Made by a program: the position numbers and the translations under genes. A stretch of DNA of 64,000 nt from Chamaea fasciata (taxonomy: Eukaryota; Chordata; Aves; Passeriformes; Sylviidae): the NCBI GenBank assembly GCA_029207755.1, contig JARCOQ010000007.1:40257656-40321655 (forward strand), read 5' to 3'. Positions 1 to 10,140 of this stretch are shown here, in pieces. Numbering within the stretch: position 1 is the first letter of the stretch; every line of letters starts with the position of its first letter. Below the pieces are notes generated by a model. The model saw only the letters and a program-made list of their open reading frames with translations, was not told where the DNA came from and did not search any database.

Positions 1-2477
1 ACATGAGACATGGTTCCAACCTGTGACAAACTGGCTAGAAGGCCTAGCTGGAACAACCTTCAAGTTACATTCCTGAAGTCCTGCAGGCTCCTCTTTTGAT
101 CCCACCATCACTATCTCCCCTGAGAAACAGCTTCTGAAAATGGGATAGTGTGAGACAGCACCTGAGTGCAGAGGTTCACCTCCCATGCCAGATCCTGATT
201 TCAGCAACACTGATGTAGTCATATTGATGGAGATGAAGGTCTTCCTCTTGTGCTATACACAAATTCAGCAAGCAGAACCCTGCCAGTTTTCAAGGATGTG
301 TTTTTAGGGCGCTGAAACTTTACTCAATAAGCTAACAACCAGATGCTGACATTGGGCTTTAATTGGAGAAGTTTTTGTCATTAGTGCTACTGAATGGAAC
401 AGCATTCCCATAAGGGAAAGTCGCCAGCTCTTACTGAAGCAGTGGGTGTTCATGAATCCCAGGAGACCAGACCCCACTGCAGGCATGAGCTGACCTGCTC
501 AGCCCAAAAACCCTGCAACACAAAGGGTACCCCCAGCCACACACAAATGCCTCCCGGGGGAAACTCCACCCCTGTGACCAAGTCAAGGTTTGATGCTGCA
601 GAAAAGCCCAGCAAAACCCCAAATTTTCATTAAGTGCCCAAGGACATCTTCCTAGCTGAAGTCTAACACTGATTACTGTTTTGTGTCCTAGACCTAGGCA
701 GATACTGTGTTTCAATAGCTCCTGAAGCTGCTTTGCACGCCTAGCCCTATTAATAGCGCTGTTAACAGCCTGCCCTTTCATTTCAGACCTGACAGCCTGG
801 CCCTAAGGGGTGTCCCAATTATCATCAGAAATGCCTTTTTGCATCAGACCACTGGTCAGTGTAGCTCAGTATGTTTCCAACAGCAGTGCTTTATCTGACA
901 ATCTATTTAGAGTCTACAAATATGATCCTACAGCACAGAGCTGATGAGAGACAACTATTGTGTTATCATCTCCTTAATGTTTTTGGCTAAATTAGACAGC
1001 CATGGCGCTAAGACATTACACCTATTGAATTTCACCTGCTGTGAAAGAAAGCAAGCCACATTGCTTTCTACCTACTCACCATCAAGGTGCTGGTCTTGGG
1101 AGACCTTCCCAGTGAAAACAGTAAGAGCTCTTTTCCCTTCCCTAAAAGTTTCATGTTCCCTTTGTACTCTGGGAACAAGCCCTCTGTGATGCAGAAATGG
1201 AGCTGTGTTTTGTGTTTCACTCTTAAGCCCTGTGAGGCTGGAGCCTGTTTCTCATAGCATGGAGTTCAGGATAGAGGTCTCACTCCCAGGAAACTTGACA
1301 GCAAAGTACTTTTTTGCGTGAGGGCACAGGCCAAGGGAGCAAGGGGATTTTTCAGGGAATTTGGTCCAGATCCAGCTGAGGTGTGTTAATCACACTGGAA
1401 TCCGGTCCTGTTCACCACCAGCACAGAACAAAGCCTGGAGGCAATATTCCTACAAGCTCTCCCAGTCCACAACTCTCAGTGGCAGTAACCAAGCCTGGAG
1501 ACCAGGAATCTGTGACACCCTGTGCACCCACGCCAGGCTATGTCTGATATGACATATCCTCACAACTGGACCCTGCTATTACTGTGGAGTCAACAGTCCA
1601 GAGCTGTTCACTGCACCAATGATGAGACCAGTAGCCTCTCTGTGTATAATGTGATACAGAGAGCGGGTTCTTTTGGGAGCTTCCACCTTCCTACCGCTGC
1701 TCTAAGTGAGGTGCAGGCTCACCACATGCTGCTGGATCCAGCAGAAACAGTTGTCTCTGGCAAGCCCTGGGAAGGCTTATGGCTGTGCAGTTCAAGTTTG
1801 ATGAGGAGGAAGGGTAGGCTGCCTGTGAGCAGGTATTGCCTCACCCTGTATTATACCCCTGAATCACCAAGGTGTTTTATGCCAAAGCTGCATAACTTTA
1901 GAGAAAAAAAGTTGATCCATCTGGAACTCTGCAGGTGGCAGGTTTGGAGGGAATAGATGTTTGGCCCTAGTGACCCATGATTTTAATTGCCTTGTCTCTC
2001 AAGCTGCCTTGGAAAATGGCATCTGTTTTTCCTTCAGGAACGTAAGCAAAAAGCTATTTGCAGATTGCTGCAGATGCTTCCCAAGCTTGAACATAACCAA
2101 GTCAGTGGTTAAGAGGGTCTGATCCACCTGAGTTTTATGAGATCCCTGAAGTGAATGGCCAGTCAAAAGTGAGTTATTCTCTGAAAGAAAATCACTTTTA
2201 ATTCAGGCAGTGTACCTGAGAGGCACAGGGAAAAAGACCATTCCATGAGTCATCAGGCAGCTCAAAGAAGGGATGGAGAACTTGGCCCTCCCCCCTGCTA
2301 TTTTTGCTCCTCAGCCCTCCTCATGTTTGGGTCTTGCATCTTTGAAAAGGATGGGTTCTCTGAGCCAATATGCCACTTGACTAATAGTCTGGAGCTAGAA
2401 CAGTTTGTGTGAGTGTGCACACATTTCAGACTTCTCTGTATCATCACTGCAGTTCCTTCAATGGAGTAGTCCTCCCC

Positions 2478-2500
2478 TTCCCCCCCCCTCCCCCCCTCAG
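2478..2500. repeat. C-rich simple repeat
   Basis: A tract of almost pure C, broken by a few T residues, sits inside TGFB3 intron 1. It is a simple low-complexity run with no other structure visible. Confidence 0.8.
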
Positions 2501-3448
2501 GAGACTGGCTTTGGCTCAGAGCATGGTCTTAGATCACCACCTGGCACAGTGACAGAGTCATGGGAAAGCTGAACACCAGCCACTTCTGAAGATGTGGGGC
2601 CAAATTCAGCCATGGTGTAAGCAATGAAACTCCCCAGGTTTCAAAAAGAGTGTGTCTCTCACCACCAGCACGATCTGTCTGGAGCTAGTCTCCCCCAGTG
2701 TGACCAAATTACAAAATTCCCTCTTTCTGTGGGTGGTGGCATCTACACTGCCCACTCCCAGAAATTTAATCTCAGCACTACTTGGTCTTTTGAACCCAGT
2801 GTCCTATGGGGACATGGGACCAGGATCATTCATTTCCACAGGAATTTTCCCAAAGCCACAATCCCTGCTCATCACTCCTTTTCACGCACTGTTTCTTCAT
2901 TCTGCTTTCCCCTCAATTTTAGCCAAATCCACACCCCTAACTTCATTTGCCACTGCTGTGCTTTGTGTTTTCCCCATTTCCTTCCCCTAAAAATGCTAGT
3001 GCATAGCGTGGCTGTACTATTTTGCAGACACTTGGTTTTCCCATATATGTTTATAATTTCACAAATGAAACTTCAGTAGGTCAAAAACGCTGAAATACAG
3101 GTAACATTTGCCCCTTCTGTTCCTTGAATCTCTGTGTCTCCCGAGCTAAGAGCTAATCATATAACCATATGGAAAGCAATCTGGTAGAGATTAAGTAAAA
3201 TTTGTTGCATTACCACACTGTAGCTTATTGCAGCTCATCGTATGTCAAGATTAACATAAACCTGGCAGAGTAACTGCATTCTGAGACTGCCTGCACCAAG
3301 TCACAGCTCCTCCCAGAACTGCTGGTGTTCAAATCTTACCCCCAGGACTGCACAACATTATGGGAGAACACCCTGGATAGTGGTATGACTGCATCTTCCT
3401 ATTCCAAGGAATCCTAAACAAACCAAAATGACTGCTTGTGCCCACATG

Positions 3449-3660
3449 TGCTCAGCATCTGCAATCTGCTTTGGGCTCATGTCTGCTCAGTCTCTTTGTA
3501 TCTGCTCAGCTTCTGCACCTGAATCTGTTTAGTGTCTACATCTGGGCCTGCTCATCATCTGCTCCACACCTGCTCAACATCTGTCGTGTTGTCTCCTCAG
3601 TGCTTGTGTTCCCTTGGGGGTCCCTTTGGCATCACTGTCTGCTTTACACCTGCTCAGCAT
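3449..3660. repeat. Degenerate tandem repeat, ~22-23 nt unit
   Basis: The hexamer TGCTCA or a close variant, followed by a short 'xxTCTG' segment, recurs at 3449, 3484, 3503, 3526 (TGTTTA), 3549, 3571 and 3651. Spacing in the core (3484-3594) is about 19-23 nt. The copies have drifted, so this is an old minisatellite-like array. It lies in TGFB3 intron 1, a few hundred bases from the CpG island. Confidence 0.55.
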
Positions 3661-4304
3661 CCCTGTTGTCTTCTGCTTGCTCTCTGAACGCTCACACCAT
3701 CTGACTAACGCCTTAATCAGTGTCCTCCGAGCAGCAGTCTCTTCAGCAAGTGACTCTCCACCTTCTCTACTGCCGGCGCGAGTGCTGCACGGACCGGACA
3801 GTTGCCTCTATCTCTGCGGCAGGCGCTGGAGCTTCAGCAGGGAGGAGGCCGTCTACCTGCTGTCACCCAAACACCAGACCTGCGCCGTCTCGCAGCCCGG
3901 TGCGCAGCATTCACCCTGCCACCCGCAAGGTTTCCCCTCCCCGCCTTGTTCTGATGTCAAGCCTCCAGGCAGGGGCTCGGCTCGCCGCTGCCGGCCGGAG
4001 CCTGGGCCGATGCCGCTCCCGAACCCTGCCACCCACCGTCCCCGCTGCCGGCTAAGCTCCGCGCCGTCCTGCCGCCGGTCCGAGCGCCCCCCGCCCCGCG
4101 GCTCCCGCTCACCTCCGTACCCGAGCGCGGCCAGGCGGAGACGCGCCCCCCGCCCGCCTCCGCCCCGCCGGGGAAGCGGCCCCTTCCGCGGGGGCCCGGC
4201 GCCCCTCGGCCCCGGCTGGCCGCCCCTCCCCCGCGCCCAGGATGCCGGGCAGTCCGCCCCGCGGGCGCGGCACCCCGGCCGGCACGGGGGAGCCCCGCAC
4301 TTAC

Positions 4305-4656
4305 TGTGCTCGGGGAGGCCCTGGATCATGTCAAATTTATGAATCTCTTTGGCATAGTATTCGGACTCGGTGTTGTCCTGGGAGCAGCTCTCTTCCTTCT
4401 CCTCCTCCTTCTCCTCCAGCAGCTCCCGAGTGCTGTTATAGAGAGCCAGGATCTGGTAGGGCACATGGGCCGGCCCCACGGTCTCCGGGGGGCTGGTGAG
4501 CCGCAGCTTGCTCAGGATCTGCCCCCGGATGGCCTCTACCCTCTTCTTCTTTATGTGGTCCAGGTCCAAGGTGGTGCAGGAGGACAGCGCGAGGCTCACG
4601 GTAGCGAAGCTCAGCAGGGAGAGCAGTACCAGAGCCCTCTGCACGTACATCTTCAT
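4305..4656 (-). CDS. TGFB3: TGFB3 coding exon 1: transforming growth factor beta-3 precursor, N-terminal 117 residues
   Basis: TGF-beta-3 is secreted as a latent precursor whose propeptide holds the growth factor inactive until released. This exon encodes a signal peptide (residues 1 to about 23, hydrophobic core [16 protein letters not shown]) and the start of the latency-associated propeptide. Visible landmarks are Cys27 (the family position for disulphide linkage to LTBP or GARP), the basic run KKKR at 36-39 in the straitjacket helix, an N-glycosylation sequon at Asn74 (NST), a Glu/Lys-rich insert at 81-89 and the conserved [14 protein letters not shown]. The exon ends one base into codon 118, and the donor GTAAGT occupies 4309 to 4304 on the minus strand reading into intron 1 (last exon base 4305). 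The start was chosen at the MKM that aligns with known TGFB3 proteins. The frame also stays open upstream to an AUG at 5019. Later exons lie outside the window. Confidence 0.95.
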
Positions 4657-5217
4657 GTGTGAGTGGGCGACAGCGGGGGCCTCCGGGAGAGACCCTCGAG
4701 CGGCGGCGAGAGGGCGCGGGGGATCGGGCGGTGTGCTGGCGGCAGCCTCGCCAGAACCCGCAGGCTGAGGCTTGGCGAGGAGGTGCATGAACTCACTGCG
4801 CCGTGCGCGACTCAGGACTTCCAGGAAGAGCTGGCAGCGCTCCGCAAGGAGAAGCGGCAGGCGCCGTGCCTCGCCGGGCCGCGCTCCTTCCCCATGCGCC
4901 GCCCCGCGCCCCGCGGAGCAGGGGGCGCCCCGCCGCGCCGCGCCGCCGCACGTGTCAGCGGCCCGCGCCGCCCCGCCGCCGCGGGGGGAGCGCCGCGCCC
5001 GCCCCTCTCGCTGCACCATTCATGCCCCCGCCGGGCCCCGCGCCCTACATCGCCCGGTGCCCGGCCCTCGGCGCCCGGGAGCGTGGCACCGCGGCGCTTC
5101 TCGACCGGCCGGGAGCGGTGCCGCCGGGCCGTCCGCTGCGCCCGTGCGTTCCACCGGCCGCCGTGCCCTGGTCCGCGCACCGACACCGCTCCACACCGGC
5201 CCGCCCGCGCACACTGC
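4657..5217 (-). other. TGFB3: TGFB3 5' leader with upstream AUGs
   Basis: This is the inferred transcribed leader between a start site about 25-30 nt below the TATA box (near 5217) and the TGFB3 start codon at 4656. It contains at least four upstream AUGs on the minus strand. Two are in frame with TGFB3 with no intervening stop (5019 and 4788). One opens a short frame of about 22 codons (5023 to about 4955). One opens a 27-codon frame (4895-4812). Upstream reading frames that depress translation are known for mammalian TGFB3 mRNA. The start site is inferred from the TATA position only. Confidence 0.6.
4812..4895 (-). CDS. uORF in the TGFB3 leader (27 codons)
   Basis: A minus-strand AUG at 4895 opens a short frame beginning [10 protein letters not shown] and ending with a stop at 4812, upstream of and out of frame with the TGFB3 start. 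It could act as a translational brake on the main frame. No protein function is claimed. It would be real only if the transcription start lies above 4895, as the TATA position suggests. Confidence 0.4.
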   Translation of the reverse strand: MGKERGPARHGACRFSLRSAASSSWKS

Positions 5218-5242
5218 CGCTCCCCGGGCCCCGACGCTGAAA

Positions 5243-5249
5243 TTTTATA
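5243..5249 (-). promoter_or_regulatory. TGFB3: TATA box of TGFB3
   Basis: The minus strand reads TATAAAA here, 590 bases upstream of the TGFB3 start codon and inside an otherwise very GC-rich region. The mammalian TGFB3 promoter is known to combine a TATA box with a nearby cAMP response element, and the same arrangement is seen here. Confidence 0.8.
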
Positions 5250-5260
5250 CCTCCCTCCCA

Positions 5261-5268
5261 TGACGTCC
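5261..5268 (-). promoter_or_regulatory. TGFB3: CRE-like element (TGACGTC) of TGFB3
   Basis: TGACGTCC on the plus strand (GGACGTCA on the minus strand) differs by one base from the palindromic CREB/ATF site. It lies 11 bases upstream of the TATA box with respect to TGFB3 transcription. The mammalian TGFB3 promoter carries a functional CRE at a comparable place, so this is probably the orthologous element. Confidence 0.75.
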
Positions 5269-5270
5269 CC

Positions 5271-5295
5271 GGGACGGGGCTCGGGCGGGGGAGGG
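5271..5295 (+). promoter_or_regulatory. Potential G-quadruplex in the TGFB3 core promoter
   Basis: Five runs of three or more G are separated by loops of one to three bases on the plus strand (the template strand for TGFB3). The motif begins 2 bases beyond the CRE-like element. This fits the canonical four-tract G-quadruplex pattern with one spare tract. Formation is inferred from sequence only. Confidence 0.5.
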
Positions 5296-5586
5296 AGCTC
5301 CAAGCCCGGCCTTCGGCCGCGCCAGCCCCGCGCTAATGGCTCCAGCAGCCGCACAGCCCCCGCCGCTCCCCCCCCCCCGCACCCGCGCCGCCCCCCGCGC
5401 CCGCCGGGCGCTCCTCGCCCCGCGCGCCCCGGGCCCCTCGGCGCGGGGCGGCCCCGCGCGCCCTCCGACGTGGCCGCCGCACCGCCCCGGCGGCGGCGCG
5501 CGGGCGCCCCCTGCTGGCGCCACTCGGGCAGCGGCGGGCGGGCCCTTCGCGGTGGTCCGGGCGGTGCGGGGAGGCCCCTCCCGCTC

Positions 5587-5621
5587 CAGCTGCGAAATCG
5601 CATTAAGAGCCGCTAAAAATA
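5587..5621. promoter_or_regulatory. E-box plus MEF2-like site upstream of TGFB3
   Basis: CAGCTG at 5587-5592 is followed 21 bases later by CTAAAAATA (5613-5621), which matches the MEF2 core. Between them is a short AT-rich segment within the GC-rich island. The pairing resembles muscle-type regulatory modules. This is motif evidence only. Confidence 0.3.
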
Positions 5622-6029
5622 CCCCGAATACTTTCCTGATGTGGTTTCTTTCCGAGGGAGGGGCCAAGCGGCGGGGTTCGGCCGCCGCGCTGCGGACGGG
5701 GGGCTGCGGCGGGACTGGCGGCCCCGTGGGCCGAAGCACGGTGGCGGCGCGGTCGGGGCCATGCCCCTCGGCCCTGAAGGCAGGTGGCAGCGAGAGCTCT
5801 GAGGGGTACCCGGTCACGGCAGCCCTCGCTGCGGTCAAGGGGCTATGTCGGGCATCCGCTGCCCTCGGAGGGGCCCAGGACCACAGGCGGGAGAAAAAGC
5901 ACTGGCCGTGGATGGGGTTATAATTCATAACCCGGGCCTATTCGGGTGTCTCCCGGGGCGTGCCCTCACTGCGGCCAGCCGCCACACTGGCCTCCCGCCT
6001 CAGTGCCGCGGGCTGGGCCCGTGCCCGCT

Positions 6030-9000
6030 GTCCCGATGACCAGAGAGGGGTTCCCGGTCCGTGGAGCGAGCGAGAGCCCTTCTCTTGGCATCACCTGGAC
6101 ACTGCCCCCAGCACCCAGCCCTTCTCCCGGGGCCCGCAGAGGGGCAGCCCCTGAGCCAGCGGCTTTGGGCCTTCCCAAGCCATGGCAGCTGCCGAAGGAG
6201 CCAGCCAACCCGCTGGGTTGGTGGTGCGTTGGGAAAGTGGGGCAGGGACAGCTCCTGCGACGCTGTGGGCAAGGTGGGATGTGGGCAGAACTCTCTGTGG
6301 AAACAAGTCCTGGATCTTCATGCTCTGGGGCCCGGGGGCATGTGGCCCCTTGAAGCAGTGGTGTCCAGCAACAGCAGGCACAGTGCAGCTGGAGGCATCT
6401 GGAAACACCGGGCACAGCTGCAGGGAGCCTTCCCTTACCTGCGTGGTCGGGGGCCTTGGGTTGGGAGAGCACTGCAAGCTCGGAGGACAGCGGCTCACCC
6501 AAGACATGGAGTGTGGAACTGGTTTACAGGAAATCCACGGAGCAGCTGGGGGTGGTGGGTGCCCTGTGAGCCATTTTGTGCAGCTCTGAGGAAAAGTAAT
6601 GGTGAACTGCTCACTGTTTGCTTGTGCTTTGCTTGGGGAAGAGGAATTAAAAATTCTTTGATGGAGCAGACAAAGATGTAACAAGATCTAGTGATTCCAA
6701 GATGATGTCAGGCAAAATTTGACTTGAAGTAAGATGCAAATTCTGACTGTTGATGTTAACTATCCATGGGATATTATTATGTAGATTGGGATGGATGTTT
6801 CTAGAGCTCCCCAGGCACTTCTGAAATGATTTTGGATGCTTTTCCACACTGGGATCTCCTCTACCCTGCTGCCAGGTTGCAGGTCACACTAAATGCAGTC
6901 AAACTGATTGCCTTGGACTCCAGTAATCCATTTGCTGCAGTGCCACATGGTGAGTTATTAGTTAAGATGGAGATAAGTACAGAAATTTTAAGAAATTACG
7001 AGAATTTCCCAGAGGCTGGTCCTGGGCCCAGGTTTTATTAATGATCTTGGCACGCCAAAATGGATGTGCTAATGAAATTGGCTGTTTATCCGAAACTGGA
7101 GGCGTTGTCGATACTGGGGTGGACTGGGATATCCTATAGGAGGGGGTAGGCAATTTTGAAGGCTAATACAGGAGAAATGGAATGAAACACGCTAGTAGAA
7201 AATGCACAGTTATGTTGCTAATGGCTGAGATCAGACTTTTGTGTTGCAAGCTGGCAGTGGGAGCTTACTGCTTGGAAGTAATAGTGGAAAAGGATGTAGG
7301 TGTCCCACTGGTTCCAGTACTGGGCCGCTCACTTTCTGCTCCAAGTGATGCTCTGTGGGTTGAAAAGGGGTGGGGAAGCCCCATGGTCTGACATGCACTG
7401 GAAGAGATGCTGGTGGCTGTGAGCAGCAGTCGTTAACAGGTTGCACATCTTGTTCATGCTGGAATCCAGTTAGGCTGAGGGAGAGCCCAACAGGGCTACT
7501 GAACCTGTGAGTATCATAGGAAATATGTCATACTTGGCAACTCTGGCTGGGTTTTGACAGTCTGAGCTGGGGCTGATGTAACACGAACAGCATCTGTCCT
7601 CATGGAGATCAAAACAGGCAAATGTGTGGGTCTTTGCTGCCTGTCAAAGCCCCATCCACCTTCCAGAGGGAGGAACATCTTATTTAGAGCTTTGCAATTG
7701 TTAGGGGATTTTGTTCTGGAGCCTACAGAAATAAAAATATTTGCAGTTGTTTCCCTCCTCCAAAACCCCTTAAAGATGGGCTACATACTTGGGAGGTGCG
7801 TGGAGGAAAAAAACTGCAGAAAAATTAAACTGAGATGCCTGGAGCTGCCAGCATGCTGCTAATGTGAAGCAGGCTACAGCAGCAGTCTTTGCTGAGTGCT
7901 TCGCTTCCCAGTGGAAGCTTAATGTTTTAATGAATTGGCCCATATCACAATCAGGAGTTGGGCTGGCTGCCTGATGTGAAGATTGGGTGAGGGAGAAAGT
8001 GCAGTGCTGTGCCACTTGTTGCTACTGGAATTGCTCTGCATCCCATACATCCAGCTGTCAAAGGGCTGCTTTAGGAAACCTTTGGGCCATTCTGAATAAG
8101 GTGGTCATTGTGCTACCATGTGGGCTTTCCACCATAGCTGTAGCTTTAACTACATGTGTGTGCCTTTGCTTTAAAGGGGGTCTAGGACCAGAAGCATATG
8201 GGAGGGCTCAAGTGTGATTGATGTGAAAGTCTGAAAGATCCCAGACTTTCTCATGGATAGGAGGACCAGACACAAGCTTTATTCATGTGTCTGCCAGTCA
8301 AGAAGAAATCAACAGTAAACAGCACTGGTGGGGGACCTATTAGTCCTATTCTGTGTGATCAGGTTTGTGTTGAAACCAGATGGAGAGAGTCCATGCTTAG
8401 ATGTGAAAACTTGTCCATGAAAGGAATGCTTGCGTAGCTCTTACTTGCTGTTCAGCTGAGAGGGAGTGGCAGCAGTGTGATTTACAGTGAGGGCAAATCC
8501 AAACAAGTAAGGCAGAATTAGAGCTGAGAATACACCTGAAACTGTACACTGGGAAACCTGGCACCACAGACCTGAACTGGACAGAAAGCAAGCACTGAAA
8601 GCAGCTTTGGACAACCACAGCAGCACCAGACATTTGTCCTGGTACCTGGCTCCTTCTTGGTTGGTTGAGTGGAGCCAATCTAGGCCCAGGCTCAAATGCT
8701 GCCTGTGGTGTCACCAGTAGGACAGAAGAGAATTAAACTGTTCAGAAAATGTGACTCCAACACTTAAGGCAAGCAAAATCCACTTTAGCAACAATATGAA
8801 ACTATGGGTGAAAACTCTTTTCCTCCTGTTGCCCTCCTCAAGCGGGCAGAACTGTCAGGGGTAGGTGACAAACCCCATTCCAATAAGTGGAGTCCAGAGG
8901 GACTCGAGGTAGAACAGATTTTAGGTTTTGTTCTTTCTGCACATCTGCTCTTCTCTCTCATTGAAAAACTCTGAAGTCAGGAGTCAAAATTCTGAGGCAA

Positions 9001-9640
9001 GGCTCAGTTCCCTAAGTCCTTACATGTTTTCTTTCCTGCACATGGACTTCACCCTCCCTCCACTGGCCTGAGACTTCTCTCCCTGGGGTAGGCGGCAAGC
9101 AGCACAGAGTGTCTTGGGGGAAATGGGAAATGGTGTACTGTCTGGGATGGGGACCCAGGGGAATTGCGAGGAGAAGCTTGGAGGGGGAGGGCAGTTCCAA
9201 ACACGTGAATGCACCGGTCATGCTGCTTCATGATCTCTCTGTCCAGGATGGTACCCTGTGTGTCTCTGCCCTGGCTCTGGGAGGATCACCCTGCCAGCTA
9301 CCTGTGTGGGAGCACAGCTGTCAATGTACTCCTACCCAAGGATTCCTGCCCCAGGGGTGCTTCCTGTTTCAGCAGACATTGCTCTGGATGCTATCATGCT
9401 CCTCTTAGGATGCTCTTTTTCTGATCAAGAAGGTCAGCTGCAAGTGTATTGTAACCCCAGAGCTACAGTCCTCTCTGTCTCCTGGCCTCTGTGTAGCTTT
9501 GTTGTTGCAGCAGCTGTTTGGAGGAGTTGGGGAGAATTGGGAAATGCAGGGCCATATTCCCATGGCCCTGGTGGTGAAGCATGGGGCTACCTCATTAATG
9601 CTTGAATCTGTCATTAAAAGAGAAGAACAAAATATATGGA
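6030..9640. other. Intergenic region between TGFB3 and IFT43
   Basis: No exon of a recognisable gene was found on either strand. The only identifiable content is a decayed LINE fragment at about 7020-7380, listed separately. The rest is unremarkable mixed sequence. Open frames of 60-206 codons between 6000 and 6700 overlap on both strands in GC-rich sequence and show no family features. Confidence 0.6.
7020..7380 (+). mobile_element. Decayed CR1-like LINE fragment (ORF2 C-terminal part)
   Basis: The plus strand retains broken pieces typical of the end of a CR1-family reverse transcriptase: a TGGVVDTG segment near 7098-7122 (compare the LGGVVDT pattern following the catalytic site), then KCTVM and AYCLEV-IVEKDVGV near 7200-7300, which match the post-polymerase region. 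Stops and frameshifts break the frame, so it is an inactive relic. The family is assigned from remembered motifs, not a search. Confidence 0.5.
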
Positions 9641-10140
9641 AGATCATAATTTCATAAAGTCCAGCGAGCCTGGCTTCAAAAAAGGAAAATCATGTCTCAT
9701 TGACTGAATTCCTTGAACATGTCAAGGTTTGTAAAGGGAGATAATATCTTTTATTAGGCCAATTGATATAGCTGGAAAAAACACACAAGCTTTCAGGCAC
9801 AGAAACCCTTCTTGTATGTTTTTTTCCAGCTATATCAGTCGGTCTAATAAAATGTTATTACCTCTGCCCACAAATCTTATTCACTTAATCCTTAGATCAT
9901 CACAGCACAACTACTTGAACATGTCAGTAGGAATGGAAAAACAGGAGAATTATTTGATACGATTTATTTATAGATGACTTAAAGTTCCTCAGCCAAACCA
10001 TGAGCTTCTACAAAAGATAAGCAGGTATGGAATGAAATCTGGTGCCTTTAGTAAAAGGTATTCCTGGGAGGCTTAAAAATTTAGACTTACAGAGTCAATT
10101 TTTCTCATGGCAAAGTGTTACCAGTGTAGTTTGTGGTGTG
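9640..10140 (+). mobile_element. Decayed CR1-like LINE fragment (central reverse transcriptase)
   Basis: Before the inserted fold-back element the plus strand reads GFKKGKSCLI (about 9671-9700), resembling the conserved GF-KGKSC-TNLI motif of CR1-type reverse transcriptases. After the insertion it continues with a GELFDTIYL-like segment and PHELLQKISRYG (near 9993-10028), resembling the VPH-ILL-KL--YG motif. Stops interrupt the frame. The copy runs in the same direction as the fragment at 7020 but covers a more N-terminal part, so the two are separate or rearranged copies. Confidence 0.6.
9712..9926. mobile_element. Fold-back (palindromic) element with 13-bp target site duplication
   Basis: The 13-mer CTTGAACATGTCA occurs at 9712-9724 and again at 9914-9926. 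Between them lies a 189-bp element whose two arms (about 9725-9787 and 9813-9878) are imperfect inverted repeats around a 25-nt centre. Each arm, read outward, resembles an interspersed repeat I remember as common in turtle and crocodilian genomes (ending AATAAAAGATATTA-C). The element sits inside the LINE fragment, whose reading frame continues across it when one duplication is removed. A duplication of 13 bp suggests LINE-type integration and not a cut-and-paste transposon. Confidence 0.75.

Larger units (their letters stand above)
1..4304 (-). other. TGFB3: TGFB3 intron 1 (partial, 5' part)
   Basis: This stretch lies downstream of the TGFB3 exon 1 splice donor on the minus strand, and I could not recognise a second TGFB3 exon in it. 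It therefore appears to be intron 1, running off the left edge of the window. Contents seen: ordinary mixed sequence, a C-rich tract near 2478-2500, a degenerate short tandem repeat at about 3449-3660, and the left shoulder of the TGFB3 CpG island from about 3770. The open frames here show no family signature and are treated as chance. Confidence 0.75.
3770..6030. promoter_or_regulatory. TGFB3: CpG island of the TGFB3 promoter and first exon
   Basis: GC content and CpG density rise sharply from about 3770 and fall off near 6030. The island covers the first part of intron 1, coding exon 1, the 5' leader and the core promoter of TGFB3. It is densest at about 4050-5560. Long open frames on both strands in this interval follow from the scarcity of stop codons in GC-rich sequence. 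Confidence 0.85.

Noticed and set aside
3853..5019. 388-codon minus-strand open frame covering TGFB3 exon 1
   Set aside because: Only 4305-4656 is TGFB3 coding. The part below 4305 is past a consensus GTAAGT donor and becomes Arg/Gly/Pro-rich intron translation. The part above 4656 is leader sequence, discussed as a possible extension only.
4663..5616. 317-codon plus-strand open frame and overlapping 163- and 145-codon frames
   Set aside because: Low-complexity Arg/Pro/Ala translation of the antisense of a CpG island. All six frames are open here because stop codons are rare in GC-rich DNA.
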